Of a stretch of DNA of 64,000 bases, positions 50,190-59,599 are shown piece by piece. Source of the stretch: a virus; IMG/VR virus record IMGVR_UViG_3300037011_001068, positions 41,757-105,756 of that record. One strand, 5' to 3'. Position 1 is the stretch's first letter, and every line of letters begins with the position of its first letter. Below the pieces are notes generated by a model that made no database searches, was not told the DNA's origin, and worked only from the letters and a program-made list of their open reading frames with translations. The translations under genes and the position numbers were made by a program.

Positions 50190-51047
50190 ATGGAAGGTGA
50201 GCTCCCGTTCGATGTCGAATTTCCCTTCTCCGTTTTTGAAAAAGCGGATGAAGAGCCAGGGAAGAGAAAACGAATCGGCGGTATTGCCTCGATCGAGACC
50301 CGGGACCGGCAGGAGGAGACCGTTCTTCAGAGAGGTTTGGATTTTTCAGATTTCGCGAAAAATGGTTGGTTCAACGATAATCACTCCAAAGATACCGCGG
50401 GAGTCGTAGGATATCCCGATGGATCTACTGAATTTTTTCGCAAAGGTCAGCGATTACCTAGCGGAGAAATCGCGAAAGCTTCCGGGCATTGGGTGGAGGG
50501 TTATTTGCTGGATACTCCGCGGGCCAATGCGATCTGGGAGCTCGGAAAAGCACTCCAGAAAACGCAACGTCGGCTTGGTCTTTCGGTGGAGGGAAAAATT
50601 CTGCAAAGAACCGGGCCACAGTTAAAGACGATTGCGAAGGCCCTGGTCCGAAATGTGGCTATCACGAATTGCCCCGTAAATACTTCCGCGCGCATGGAAA
50701 TTCTGGCTAAGAGCCTTAAAGCCGCGGAGCAATGCGAAAGCGATCTGGCCAAGACCCTGGGTATGGGTGTTCCAGCAATTGGGGCTGGGGGCGGAGTGGT
50801 TCCACCGGCCAGCATGGGGCCTCAAACGGGTATGGGTGCAGGGCAGGTGATTGCCCGGGAATCGCTCGAGAGCAAGCAGCACCCGCCAAAGAAGATCGGA
50901 AAGAAAAAAAAGATTAAATTCCGGAAGTCTTTTTCGCATATCGAAGCGATCCATTGGCTTCGCGCTCAACTTCCGCATGCTTCGGCGGAACAAATCGAGC
51001 GCTTGCTAGAAACCACCCGGCGACTAAAAAGCGCTGGAAAACTGTAA
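50190..51047 (+). CDS. Prohead maturation protease
   Basis: 285 residues from ATG. N-terminal pattern RIGGIASIETRDRQEETVLQ, then the catalytic His region NDNHSKD (H65) and GLSVEGKI with the probable catalytic Ser (S132), as in XkdF/HK97-type serine proteases of the herpes-assemblin fold. It cleaves scaffold and other head proteins during maturation. Next to scaffold and capsid genes. The Lys-rich C-terminus may bind partners. Confidence 0.8.
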   Translation: MEGELPFDVEFPFSVFEKADEEPGKRKRIGGIASIETRDRQEETVLQRGLDFSDFAKNGWFNDNHSKDTAGVVGYPDGSTEFFRKGQRLPSGEIAKASGHWVEGYLLDTPRANAIWELGKALQKTQRRLGLSVEGKILQRTGPQLKTIAKALVRNVAITNCPVNTSARMEILAKSLKAAEQCESDLAKTLGMGVPAIGAGGGVVPPASMGPQTGMGAGQVIARESLESKQHPPKKIGKKKKIKFRKSFSHIEAIHWLRAQLPHASAEQIERLLETTRRLKSAGKL

Positions 51048-51057
51048 GGAGCGCCGA

Positions 51058-51969
51058 ATGAAAAATCAAAAACCGAATTCTGAAGAGAAAAACAGGCCTG
51101 GATTTCCGCCCCCCGGTGCGCCGAGCCCAATGACCAAGGCCAAAAAATCGAATGGAGAAGAGGGGGACGAAGGCAGGGGTGAAGAGGAAGACGAGGAGGA
51201 CGAGGACGAGGAGGGCGATGGTGGGGAGGAAGACGAGAACGAAGCTGAAAAAGGCTGCACGAAAAGCCTTTCTCGTGAGGACCTCGAGAAGAGCCTAAGC
51301 CGCTTGAACGAGCTCGCGACAGAAGATGATCCGGCGGCGAGGAAAGAGGTGCTGCTCAAAAAAGCCCTTATCGAGGAGCTTTCCAAGGGAGAGCAGGAGG
51401 AGCTTCATCAGATTCTCGGGGGTGTCACTGAGCCGACCTCGAGTCGCCTGTCTGATGATGTTCGGAAGGGTTTTGGCGAAAATGAGACCCTGCAGAAGGC
51501 TCTTGACGTGAGCGACTACCTCCAGGAGAACAATAACGAGCTTCTGAAGAGCTTGGATACCTTGTCCAAGGCGATCGAAGCTTCGGACAGCCGGCAGCAC
51601 GAATTCAACCTCGTGCTTGCCAAGGCAGTCTCAGACATCGGACGCGCTACCATGGCCATGAGCTCGAGGCTCGGTGTGATCGAGGCACAGCCGGCGAGGG
51701 CTCCGAAGTCTCGGGGCATTCACGCGCCTCTCGAGAAAGGATTCCAGGGTTCGGATCGCGCTCCCGACGGTTTGTCGAAATCTGAAATTCTGGATGCGCT
51801 GGAAGAGATGGCCGAAGATAGCATTAACAAAGGCCTCGGCGGCGTGATGGAAGATGGGGGAGATATTGCGCTTGCGATCAGCAAGTATGAACAATTCAAC
51901 ATGATCTCCCCAAGCCTCTTGAAGACGGTTCAGGGTCATATTCAGTCAAGGCGAGCCTCTGCCCACTAG
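51058..51969 (+). CDS. Scaffolding protein
   Basis: 303 residues from ATG. The first 75 residues are extremely acidic (runs of Glu/Asp); the rest is helical (SREDLEKSLSRLNEL) with a C-terminal part rich in helices, as in phage scaffold proteins. Position between prohead protease and major capsid protein supports this. Low sequence conservation makes family assignment weak. Confidence 0.75.
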   Translation: MKNQKPNSEEKNRPGFPPPGAPSPMTKAKKSNGEEGDEGRGEEEDEEDEDEEGDGGEEDENEAEKGCTKSLSREDLEKSLSRLNELATEDDPAARKEVLLKKALIEELSKGEQEELHQILGGVTEPTSSRLSDDVRKGFGENETLQKALDVSDYLQENNNELLKSLDTLSKAIEASDSRQHEFNLVLAKAVSDIGRATMAMSSRLGVIEAQPARAPKSRGIHAPLEKGFQGSDRAPDGLSKSEILDALEEMAEDSINKGLGGVMEDGGDIALAISKYEQFNMISPSLLKTVQGHIQSRRASAH

Positions 51970-52028
51970 AGGGCGTGGGCCTTTTGCGGTTAACGGAAAC
52001 CCCATACAGTGGGTAGGAGGATTCGGAA

Positions 52029-53462
52029 ATGTTTGGGAATGCAAACATGGTGTCCTGGAAGGACTACGAGGGAGTAGAAGGATTCCAGGTTGGATCTCAG
52101 CAAGAAGTCGATCAGCTCAACAAAGCTCTGGCGGCCGGCCAAAGCATCAATCCCCCGGGGAGTGCCACCGCGGGAGATGGTTTCAGTTTACGCGTGGAAA
52201 GTTTGGAACGTACACTTAAGGTGACTACGTTCAAAATGGAACACATCAAATTCTGGAAACAAATTCCCAAGCTCGCAGCTTGGAACACAGTGGAAGAACA
52301 CAATGCTCTGCATTCATACGGTCAAAATCCTGATGCCGGGTTTATCGCGGAAGGCGATCTTCCGGGTGAAGACGACTCGACCTATGAAAGGCAGTTCGCA
52401 ATCATCAAGTTTTTGGGGACCACACGCCGAGTGACTCACCCCATGAGCTTGATCAAGCCGGCTCACGGAAATGTCATTTCAATGGAAACCGTGAATGGCA
52501 CGATCCACTTGCTGCGGATCCTAGAACGGGCGCTTTTCTTTGGTGATAGCGCACTGTGCGCTTTGCAGTTCGATGGATATGCGAAACAGCTTCAGGCGAA
52601 GAGCAACGTGATCGATCTTCGAGGACAACCGCTGAGTGAAGACGTTCTCACCGATTCCTGCTTGACCGCGTTTGATGCCCCCAATTACGGCATGATCACT
52701 GATATCTATCTCAATCCGAAGGTCAAAGCAGACCTCGTGAAGACGTTCTTCCCGAAGGAACGCCATCCAACCAACGTTGGGGACATGAGCAAAGTCGGCT
52801 TGGACATTAAGGGGTTCACTTCCCCCGCCGGCGATGTGATGTTTCAGCCGGATGTGTTCATTACGGATGGTGGCGGCGTGACCACAGCAGTCGGCGACGC
52901 AACCAAACGGCCAGCAACCCCGACCATCTCCACTCCTTGCACAACCCCTGGTCCGGAGGCTCTCTCGAAATTTGGCGCCTTAGATGCTGGCGATTATCGT
53001 CTCCAGATCCAGGCCTGCAATCGCTATGGGCGAAGCGCCCCGGTAGCGGTGGATGCAGGCGCGGTGACCATCGGAGCAGCCGAAAAATTCACCTTCGGCG
53101 CGACCCCCGGTGGATCTACCACGGTTGAATGGTGGGAGCTTTTCCGAACAAAAAAAAACGGCGCGCTGGGGACCGAGCGTTTGGTTCTCCGGGTCGCTAA
53201 TGCGGCCGGCGCAGCGGAAAGTATCATCTCTGAATACAACGACCAGATCCCCGGGTGCTACTATGGCTTTGGGTTCCAGCTCAATCTGGAAAACTTGTCA
53301 TTCAAGCAACTTGCGCCTATGGTAAAAATACCACTGGCGACAATAGACAGCAGTATCAGGTGGATGCAGCTTCTCTATGGGGTGCCTGTTCTTTACACTC
53401 CTGGAAAGAACATCCTTTTCAAGAACATAGGGCGGGCTCTCGGCTACGTCGGCAACCCCTGA
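52029..53462 (+). CDS. Major capsid protein, HK97 fold, with Ig-like insertion
   Basis: 477 residues from ATG. HK97-fold features: an N-terminal arm, KFWKQIPKLAAWNTVEEHN (E-loop region), ALFFGDSALCALQFDGY and PNYGMITDIYLNPKVKADL (P-domain). Residues about 295-400 (PGPEALSKFGALDAGDYRLQI ... WELFRTKK) look like an inserted fibronectin/Ig-type beta sandwich, which would display on the capsid surface. The end LLYGVPVLYTPGK belongs to the core again. Confidence 0.85.
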   Translation: MFGNANMVSWKDYEGVEGFQVGSQQEVDQLNKALAAGQSINPPGSATAGDGFSLRVESLERTLKVTTFKMEHIKFWKQIPKLAAWNTVEEHNALHSYGQNPDAGFIAEGDLPGEDDSTYERQFAIIKFLGTTRRVTHPMSLIKPAHGNVISMETVNGTIHLLRILERALFFGDSALCALQFDGYAKQLQAKSNVIDLRGQPLSEDVLTDSCLTAFDAPNYGMITDIYLNPKVKADLVKTFFPKERHPTNVGDMSKVGLDIKGFTSPAGDVMFQPDVFITDGGGVTTAVGDATKRPATPTISTPCTTPGPEALSKFGALDAGDYRLQIQACNRYGRSAPVAVDAGAVTIGAAEKFTFGATPGGSTTVEWWELFRTKKNGALGTERLVLRVANAAGAAESIISEYNDQIPGCYYGFGFQLNLENLSFKQLAPMVKIPLATIDSSIRWMQLLYGVPVLYTPGKNILFKNIGRALGYVGNP

Positions 53463-53504
53463 CAGCGTTGAGCTCTTGAGGTAGGGGTAAAAGCGAATAA
53501 GTAT

Positions 53505-53558
53505 GGGGCGGTGACAAGAAGCTCTTAACACCCCCCGAGGATCTTCTGTCACCGTCCC
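53505..53558. other. Long hairpin after the capsid gene
   Basis: GGGGCGGTGACA (53505-53516) pairs with TGTCACCGTCCC (53547-53558) with one G-T pair; AGAAG/CTTCT extends the stem inward. No T-tract follows. It could be a transcription attenuator or an RNA-stability element that sets capsid expression apart from downstream genes. Confidence 0.6.
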
Positions 53559-53585
53559 GTGTTCGTGGGGGCAAAGGAGAAAATC

Positions 53586-54194
53586 GTGGAGCACACTTTA
53601 TCTGATGCGGAAAAAGGAAGGCTTCCAACACCCTCGGAAGAAGAGACGCTAGATATTCTCACCGCAGGCTGCATTCCCGCCTACATGGGCGCTCCCATTG
53701 CGGTGGATGATGACCGGATAGTGGTGTCTGCGGATTGGGCGGATGGTGCGCTTACCGTCGCCGCGCAGCCGGACGTGCCTCGAAATCTGACCGCGGTATT
53801 GACCGACGCAAACGCCAGCATCACAGCGGGCCTCTTGACCCTCACCGGCCTGGACGCGCAGGGAAGGGTCGTCTCCGAAGTGATGGACATCACCGCAGGG
53901 CTTTCCTGGGTCGGGACCAAAATCTTCGCCAAGGTGACTAGCGCGGTCATTTCTGGAACAGCCGGGACCCCGGCAGCCGGAACGGACGTTGTGAAGGTCG
54001 GCGTGGGTAACGTTATTGGGACATGCGTGGACCTCGTGAAGGCTACTGAGGTAGTGCATTGCTATTTGGGAACGCTAGTCACTCCGACAGCGATCGCTGT
54101 CGGGGAATCCAAGAGCGGTATCAACGCCAGCGGTTCGACGTACAATGGAACCAAAGTGCTCTGGGCGCTTTTGCGGCCCGCAAAAAATGCGTGA
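53586..54194 (+). CDS. Beta-rich virion protein (decoration or head fibre candidate)
   Basis: 202 residues from GTG with AAAGGAG upstream. From residue 50, alternating beta sequence (NLTAVLTDANASITAGLLTL) ending in GTKVLWALLRPAKNA, like structural proteins downstream of capsid genes. Precise role not shown. Confidence 0.6.
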   Translation: MEHTLSDAEKGRLPTPSEEETLDILTAGCIPAYMGAPIAVDDDRIVVSADWADGALTVAAQPDVPRNLTAVLTDANASITAGLLTLTGLDAQGRVVSEVMDITAGLSWVGTKIFAKVTSAVISGTAGTPAAGTDVVKVGVGNVIGTCVDLVKATEVVHCYLGTLVTPTAIAVGESKSGINASGSTYNGTKVLWALLRPAKNA

Positions 54195-54224
54195 AGTCGA
54201 TTGAGGGCAAGAAGGGGAACGAAA

Positions 54225-54725
54225 ATGGACCTACTGAACATCCTAAAAGATAAGGCGGGCACGTTGATCCTAGTCAACGGACGCCGCTACACCATCGGGA
54301 CCGACGGTATCGCTCGGGGTATTGACATCGAAGACGCGCAAAAACTTTTACAAAACCATCAAGCTTGGAAAAGGGTCGGAGTGCCGGAAAAAGTGGCCCT
54401 TCCAGGAGTGACAGAGAAGCCCCAGAGCGTGGTCGTCTCCTTGCCCCCACCTCTAGCCCCCAAACCCATTTCTCCCCTGCCTAAGGAGCCTCCAGTGGCT
54501 TCTCCAGCGGCTTCTTCGGTAGCTTCTCCAAGGGCTTCTCAAACAGAGGTAAAATTTGAGGAGCCTCCCGAAGAAAACGAGGAGTGGCCAGATCCAAAAG
54601 AGAGCATGGATCTTGAGTACCTCAGGCAGATGGCAGAGGCCTACGAAGTGAAATGGGCCCCTCGAACGGGAAAAAAGCGACTCATCCAAGACATCCTAGC
54701 GGCCATGTATCCTGACGGACGCTAG
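54225..54725 (+). CDS. Virion-region protein with LEM/HeH-like C-terminus
   Basis: 166 residues from ATG. An N-terminal small domain (NGRRYTIGTDGIARGI), a Pro/Ser-rich linker with repeated VASP/AASS, and a C-terminal helix-extended-helix-like stretch (MDLEYLRQMAEAYEV ... KKRLIQDILAAM), often used for DNA or protein contacts. Confidence 0.6.
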   Translation: MDLLNILKDKAGTLILVNGRRYTIGTDGIARGIDIEDAQKLLQNHQAWKRVGVPEKVALPGVTEKPQSVVVSLPPPLAPKPISPLPKEPPVASPAASSVASPRASQTEVKFEEPPEENEEWPDPKESMDLEYLRQMAEAYEVKWAPRTGKKRLIQDILAAMYPDGR

Positions 54726-54743
54726 AAGAAAGGCAGGATTTTT

Positions 54744-55073
54744 ATGGGTAAGAAAAACGCGAAAGATTTTGTTCCTTTTTGTGCAGATCAGGGGATTCCC
54801 ACTTTAGCTGGTGCGGCAAAAGCCGGCGTGTCGGTCCAGCATTTCCCAGGGGTGGTCATGACCAGCGATGGCGTCTACACCTTCGCAGGCCTCGGTGGGT
54901 CGAATATGGCGGACACGAATTATTCCTTGTTCGTGATCAATCAAACCGATTCCACGGACCCAGGAAAAGCATCGGTCAAAGCGGTGACCGGGTTCACAAT
55001 TGCTGGACCGGACACTTCAGATGTTTTGGATATCCTCGTGATCGGGGCTCTCAAAGGGCAGGTTACCGAGTAG
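54744..55073 (+). CDS. Small virion protein
   Basis: 109 residues from ATG. Beta-rich (GVYTFAGLGGSNMADTNYSLF). A reverse TCCAGCAATT (54998) lies in frame. Probably decoration or fibre-associated; not recognised. Confidence 0.55.
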   Translation: MGKKNAKDFVPFCADQGIPTLAGAAKAGVSVQHFPGVVMTSDGVYTFAGLGGSNMADTNYSLFVINQTDSTDPGKASVKAVTGFTIAGPDTSDVLDILVIGALKGQVTE

Positions 55074-55082
55074 GAGGCTCCC

Positions 55083-55391
55083 ATGAGCATAATGGAATCC
55101 CGAGGTGGCATTCCAGTCGTTTTTCGCGGAGCCATCGATACTAGCGGGAGGTATCACCCTTTTCCCACGGCGTGTAAATACCTTGTCATTCGAGCAGCCA
55201 CAAATCCCTGCAAGATTTATTTCTCGAAAGAGGATTTCGATCGAAACGAAAATTACATTTTGGTTCCTGTTCCGGCGACGACAACCCCGCATGGGGAGTG
55301 GCAAGGGCCCGTGGAAGCCAATGGGATCTGGCTTCAAGGATTAGGCGGAAGCTCCTCCATTGAGCTCGTGACCTTTCAGCGCAGAGCGTAA
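55083..55391 (+). CDS. Small virion protein
   Basis: 102 residues from ATG with TAGGAGG upstream. Beta sandwich-like (YLVIRAATNPCKIYFSK ... GIWLQGLGGSSSIELV). Resembles the small beta proteins around phage capsid genes. Confidence 0.55.
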   Translation: MSIMESRGGIPVVFRGAIDTSGRYHPFPTACKYLVIRAATNPCKIYFSKEDFDRNENYILVPVPATTTPHGEWQGPVEANGIWLQGLGGSSSIELVTFQRRA

Positions 55392-55409
55392 ATCTAGATC
55401 GGAGGGATC

Positions 55410-56012
55410 GTGGCTCCGCGGCAACTTGTGAGGCTCCGGGAGTCGCGGAAAAGCGATTCCTTTGATGATCAGAAGAGCCCTGCTCAAATCCTCACAGCGG
55501 AAAATGCCGCTATCACCCACCAGGATTTTCTGGATTATCTGCTTTCACAGTTACGGCAAATCCTCGGTACCGCCAAGTGGAGTCATGCTGTACCGGAATC
55601 TTTGGAGAGCTTGTCCAGAAAATTGCATTTTCAGCACGTATTTCCAGCTAATTGCTTGCCTACCGACATGGTAGGGGATTGCGTCTATGTGCGAGAAAAC
55701 CCCATAGATGGCTTCTTTCAAGTTACGAAAGGGGATCCTCTAAGTTTGTCAAAAATGCCGATCGTGGGTATCATCAAGGAAAAGAGTACGACCACTATTT
55801 GTGATGTGCAGTTCAGCGGCGTTTTTGAAGGCATCTATGGAGGTATGATGGCCGGAAGATCCGTATTTGTTGGGTTAGATGGGGAATTGACACACATTCC
55901 CCCAGCGCCCCCTTTGGGGGGTTTCGTTTTTTGGCAGGTTGTTGGCTCAGCTCTCGGTGATGAAGAAATTATTCTTACGCCTGGTGTTAGCATGATCCAG
56001 AAAATAGGTTGA
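55410..56012 (+). CDS. Virion structural protein
   Basis: 200 residues from GTG with GGAGGG upstream. Helical N-terminal 90 residues (HQDFLDYLLSQLRQIL), then a beta domain (MVGDCVYVRENPIDG ... MIQKIG) typical of fibre/decoration-type attachment. Not assigned to a family. Confidence 0.55.
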   Translation: MAPRQLVRLRESRKSDSFDDQKSPAQILTAENAAITHQDFLDYLLSQLRQILGTAKWSHAVPESLESLSRKLHFQHVFPANCLPTDMVGDCVYVRENPIDGFFQVTKGDPLSLSKMPIVGIIKEKSTTTICDVQFSGVFEGIYGGMMAGRSVFVGLDGELTHIPPAPPLGGFVFWQVVGSALGDEEIILTPGVSMIQKIG

Positions 56013-56023
56013 AGGAGTGGCGC

Positions 56024-56482
56024 ATGAAACGAAAACCGAAAACAGCTCCGAAGCAAGAAGCTGAAAAAAATGTGGATGGGAATTTGGAGGTTCCAATTCC
56101 TGAATCTGGTGCGTTGGAGGGCTTGCCAGATCCAGCAATTCCCGCGGGGGCTCCTGAAGGAATGCCGCATGCGGAAGGGGGCATCCTCGATCCTTTGCTG
56201 GTGACTCGGTTGGCACTTCTCCAGGAACGTATTGTGCGTTTAAACGCACAAAATACAGGCTACAATTTACTTTTTGAAGCTAAGAGAAAGGAGCTCGAGG
56301 AGGCTCGAAATACCACGATGACTCAGATCAAACGGGATCTGGTGATCGCAGAGGGGGAGTATCGAGAAATTCAAAGGCAAATCGAAAAAAAGCATCAGAT
56401 CAATTTGAAGGATTTCACCTTTGATGCGGATACCGGGCGGTTAAATCGCGTTGTGGAAGTAAAACCCGAGGAGTCTTCTTAA
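56024..56482 (+). CDS. Coiled-coil virion-region protein
   Basis: 152 residues from ATG; a TCCAGAAAAT variant lies 28 bases upstream. Pro/Ala-rich N-terminus, then a coiled coil (LALLQERIVRLNAQNTGYNL, VIAEGEYREIQRQIEKK). A five-base hairpin GGTCC/GGACC follows the gene. Function unknown. Confidence 0.6.
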   Translation: MKRKPKTAPKQEAEKNVDGNLEVPIPESGALEGLPDPAIPAGAPEGMPHAEGGILDPLLVTRLALLQERIVRLNAQNTGYNLLFEAKRKELEEARNTTMTQIKRDLVIAEGEYREIQRQIEKKHQINLKDFTFDADTGRLNRVVEVKPEESS

Positions 56483-56516
56483 TTAACGGTCCTTCACGGA
56501 CCAGCAAGGAGCTGAC

Positions 56517-58250
56517 ATGGCCAACCTAAAAGTCCTGTTTCTCCACGATGAAGGGTTTCCGGCGGAAGTGAATCCGCTAGGTGCGGATAGGCTCACGCTT
56601 CCGGAGCTTCTCATCAATGGTCCGGTGGATCTGGATTCGCACGAAATTCTCAACGTATCCACGCCTTCGGAGTCCGGTTCGGCAGCCAACAAAGGCTATG
56701 TGGATGCGGTGGCGTCCGGTCTCAATCCGCATGAATCGGTTGTGGTGAAAACCGCACATAAGCTCGGTACGCAAGCGCTCCTGGTTGGCGTGGGCGGTTC
56801 TTGGACGGGCGCACTCACCACGAGCGATAAATTCGATGTCTCGGTGGATGGGGAGACAGCGGTCACTATCACGTTGGCTTCTGCTCCGTCTAATCGTGCA
56901 GCGACCATCACCGCGATCAACACCCTCTATACAGCAGGTGGCGGTACAGGGGGAACAATCGCTTACGCTGGATTAGCTGGGCAGATCGACCTCCGAAGCC
57001 CGACGTGGGGCAGTGGTGGATCGGTTGCGGTGACCAATCGTGATGCGGTGTGGGGATCGGAAGTGGGCATCACGCAGGCCAGCGCGGCAGGATTGGATTT
57101 CACGGCAGCGGGAGGCCCTGGACCTGGGAAGACCCTCACGGCACCCTCCACGGCAACCATTTTCAATACCCTTGATGGTGTAACCCTTGCAGTGGACGAT
57201 CGCGTGCTCGTGTCGATGGAAGGTGGAGACGACATCACCGCGGATGTGGATAACGGTGTCTACAAGGTGACCGCCATTGGAAATGGATCGAGCACGTCTT
57301 TCACTTTGGAACGTGCGGCGGATGCAGATCAGGGCGTTGCCGGGGAGCTCATCAAAGGCTTGTACGTCTTCGCGACAGGCGGGACGCTCAGCATCAATAC
57401 CGGCTGGACCATGATCACTGCCGGTGCGATTAGCCCGGATGTGACCCCAATCAAATTCTCACAGTTTTCTGGAGCGCCTGGCTACACCTACGATCGCGGT
57501 CTCGTTGTGGACGTGACCTCGGTCAACGTGGAGCTCGACAACGCGGCGGATGCTCAGAGCGTGGGCCTTCCATCAGGCCCGGGCGTCAGGAAGTCCGGCT
57601 TGGAATTCGATGCGGATAGCGCGGCTGGTAAGCTCCGCGTGGCGGTGGCTGCGGCAGGCGGTATCCAGCGCAATCAATCGGCCGGTGGAATCGAAGTCAA
57701 ACTGGATGCCCCGGGAGGCGTGAACACCCTCAGTGCAAGCGCAACGGGTTTGAAAGTTATCGGTGTTCCCGTCCAATTTTACGTGGGGACTGTTCAGACC
57801 AACAACACCGTCACAGGAACCAATCTCAACACCCTCACAGGTGGGGGGGATGCTTCGCTCCTGCACACCCACGGGGGCGCAACAGAAGCCGAGAAGCTGG
57901 AGCATGACTTCACGGCTGACGGGATCATTGCGAAAGCAGATCCGGTCTACATCACAACGGCTGGCAAAGTGCAGAAAGCGCAAGCGAACACGGATGCCAA
58001 GGCCTTTGCGGTTGGCATTTGTTTGCTGGGAATCGCGGACACCGCTTCTGGACCCATCGTGATGGATGGCATCGCGGCGGGAATTTTTGCGTCAGATCAA
58101 ACAATCGGTACCCGGTATTTCATCGGCGCAACAGGCGGGCTCGTGACCACTCCCCCGTCGGGATCAGGGAATCACGTCATGCAGATGGGATTTGCATGCG
58201 CGATTCGAGATTTCCTCGTTCAGAAGCAGTATATGGGCAAAAAAGCATAG
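56517..58250 (+). CDS. Tail/head fibre or adhesin-like protein
   Basis: 577 residues from ATG with AAGGAG upstream. The PSESGSAANKGYVDAVASGL motif is typical of phage tail-fibre repeats. Gly/Ala/Thr-rich beta sequence follows, and the C-terminus has a repeated GTRYFIGATGG-type end. Likely host-surface binding. Confidence 0.7.
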   Translation: MANLKVLFLHDEGFPAEVNPLGADRLTLPELLINGPVDLDSHEILNVSTPSESGSAANKGYVDAVASGLNPHESVVVKTAHKLGTQALLVGVGGSWTGALTTSDKFDVSVDGETAVTITLASAPSNRAATITAINTLYTAGGGTGGTIAYAGLAGQIDLRSPTWGSGGSVAVTNRDAVWGSEVGITQASAAGLDFTAAGGPGPGKTLTAPSTATIFNTLDGVTLAVDDRVLVSMEGGDDITADVDNGVYKVTAIGNGSSTSFTLERAADADQGVAGELIKGLYVFATGGTLSINTGWTMITAGAISPDVTPIKFSQFSGAPGYTYDRGLVVDVTSVNVELDNAADAQSVGLPSGPGVRKSGLEFDADSAAGKLRVAVAAAGGIQRNQSAGGIEVKLDAPGGVNTLSASATGLKVIGVPVQFYVGTVQTNNTVTGTNLNTLTGGGDASLLHTHGGATEAEKLEHDFTADGIIAKADPVYITTAGKVQKAQANTDAKAFAVGICLLGIADTASGPIVMDGIAAGIFASDQTIGTRYFIGATGGLVTTPPSGSGNHVMQMGFACAIRDFLVQKQYMGKKA

Positions 58251-58261
58251 CTCGTAATAAA

Positions 58262-58313
58262 TTCTCCTTGACTGAGAATGATTATTTGGGTAGCGTTCTC
58301 ATTCTTAGGAGAA
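58262..58313. terminator. Hairpin after the fibre gene
   Basis: TTCTCCT (58262-58268) pairs with AGGAGAA (58307-58313), and GAGAATGA (58274-58281) with TCATTCTT (58299-58306), giving a bulged 15-bp stem followed by AAATAATAG. AT-rich end but few T, so termination is likely but not certain. The 131-base gap 58251-58381 holds nothing else recognisable. Confidence 0.5.
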
Positions 58314-58381
58314 AATAATAGCTGGTCAGGGTGCGGCGTTCATGATTGAGGTCCAATGGGCGCCGCACCTTTTAGGATACC

Positions 58382-58714
58382 ATGGCAAAAGATCGTGTCC
58401 ATCCGTTGAAGCTTGAGGACGCCGAAACAGGCGGTACAGAGACAGATTTTGCTCCCACGGAGCTCGACAAGAACGAAGATTTTGTTGATGCCCATGGGAT
58501 TACGATTCAAAATATCATTTCTGATGATTCTGATGTTTACTTGACCCGTGATGCTGAAGATAGCATGGTCTTTGCAGATAAGGTTGTTGGGAGACCCTAT
58601 ACGCTCCAAGAGCTTACTTCAGGTGGATTCGCTATAGGGATTATGTTAATTACGACAGAGGGAGGCTTTGTATATGATTCAACCGGTAAATTTGTGGTGA
58701 AAGCGAGCGCATAA
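58382..58714 (+). CDS. Small virion protein
   Basis: 110 residues from ATG. Acidic first half, then GGFAIGIMLITTEGGFVYDS. A pattern seen in fibre-associated small phage proteins. Not recognised. Confidence 0.55.
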   Translation: MAKDRVHPLKLEDAETGGTETDFAPTELDKNEDFVDAHGITIQNIISDDSDVYLTRDAEDSMVFADKVVGRPYTLQELTSGGFAIGIMLITTEGGFVYDSTGKFVVKASA

Positions 58715-59599
58715 ATGGCTACCTCTTTACATAAAAATCTAGGAATCGCCGAGGTTCATTGCCCTATCAGCTTTGAGTACGCGGATCAAACTGCTCGTGA
58801 AAATGCCTCTGGATTGACTTCGGACGATTTAAGAAAATTTGCTAGACAGCTCGACAACAATTCAATTTGGATGCTTATAGCAATTACGCCAACCTGGGTG
58901 TCTATATTGGGTGCTGTCACGAATGATGCACAATTGAAGAGAGCTGCGGGGGACATTGCTTCTTTTACTGAAAAAACAACACCGGTCGCGAACGATCTTC
59001 TTCTGATAGAAGATAGCGCCGATAGTGGAAATAAAAAGAAGTTGAAGATAGTAAATCTTCCTAGTGGTGTCGATACGACAGCTATACATAAAGTCATCGC
59101 AGGAGAAATCGCAGCAATGACGGAGAAAGTCTCTCCAGTTACCTCAGATTTTTTGATTATTGAGGATAGCTCTGATGCAAATAGCAAGAAAAAAGTGCAA
59201 ATCGGAAATTTGCCGTTGACAGCTTTTGGGCAGAGTTATCAGTATGTGGCTGCAGAAGCACGGTCAACCACAACTTCTGATGTTTTTCAGACTAAAGTAA
59301 CGTTGACCACTCCCGCCTTGACAGGTACTTTTCGAGTTAGTTGGAGTGCTGTTGTGGATCATGCTAACGCTTCATCTAGCTTAGAGGCGCAGTTATATAA
59401 CTCAACAGACGGGGTTATTATTGGGGCAATCTTAAATTATCGTTTGCAGATTAACTCAGAAATTCGAGTTGTGGGCGGTTTTGCAGATATCGTGTTCACG
59501 GGTGCTTCTAAGACGTTCCTTTTGCAGCATCGATCGGTGAATGGAACAGCGACTACTGGAATTCAAGCAGCCAAGATTGACTTGTGGAGGGTAGGATAA
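58715..59599 (+). CDS. Fibre-like protein with internal repeat
   Basis: 294 residues from ATG immediately after the previous stop. Two copies of a unit of about 44 residues: AGDIASFTEKTTPVANDLLL and AGEIAAMTEKVSPVTSDFLI, each ending in KKK..I.NLP, a repeat used in phage tail fibres. The C-terminal 110 residues (TFRVSWSAVVDHANASSSL) form a beta knob-like domain. Probably a receptor-contact protein. Confidence 0.65.
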   Translation: MATSLHKNLGIAEVHCPISFEYADQTARENASGLTSDDLRKFARQLDNNSIWMLIAITPTWVSILGAVTNDAQLKRAAGDIASFTEKTTPVANDLLLIEDSADSGNKKKLKIVNLPSGVDTTAIHKVIAGEIAAMTEKVSPVTSDFLIIEDSSDANSKKKVQIGNLPLTAFGQSYQYVAAEARSTTTSDVFQTKVTLTTPALTGTFRVSWSAVVDHANASSSLEAQLYNSTDGVIIGAILNYRLQINSEIRVVGGFADIVFTGASKTFLLQHRSVNGTATTGIQAAKIDLWRVG

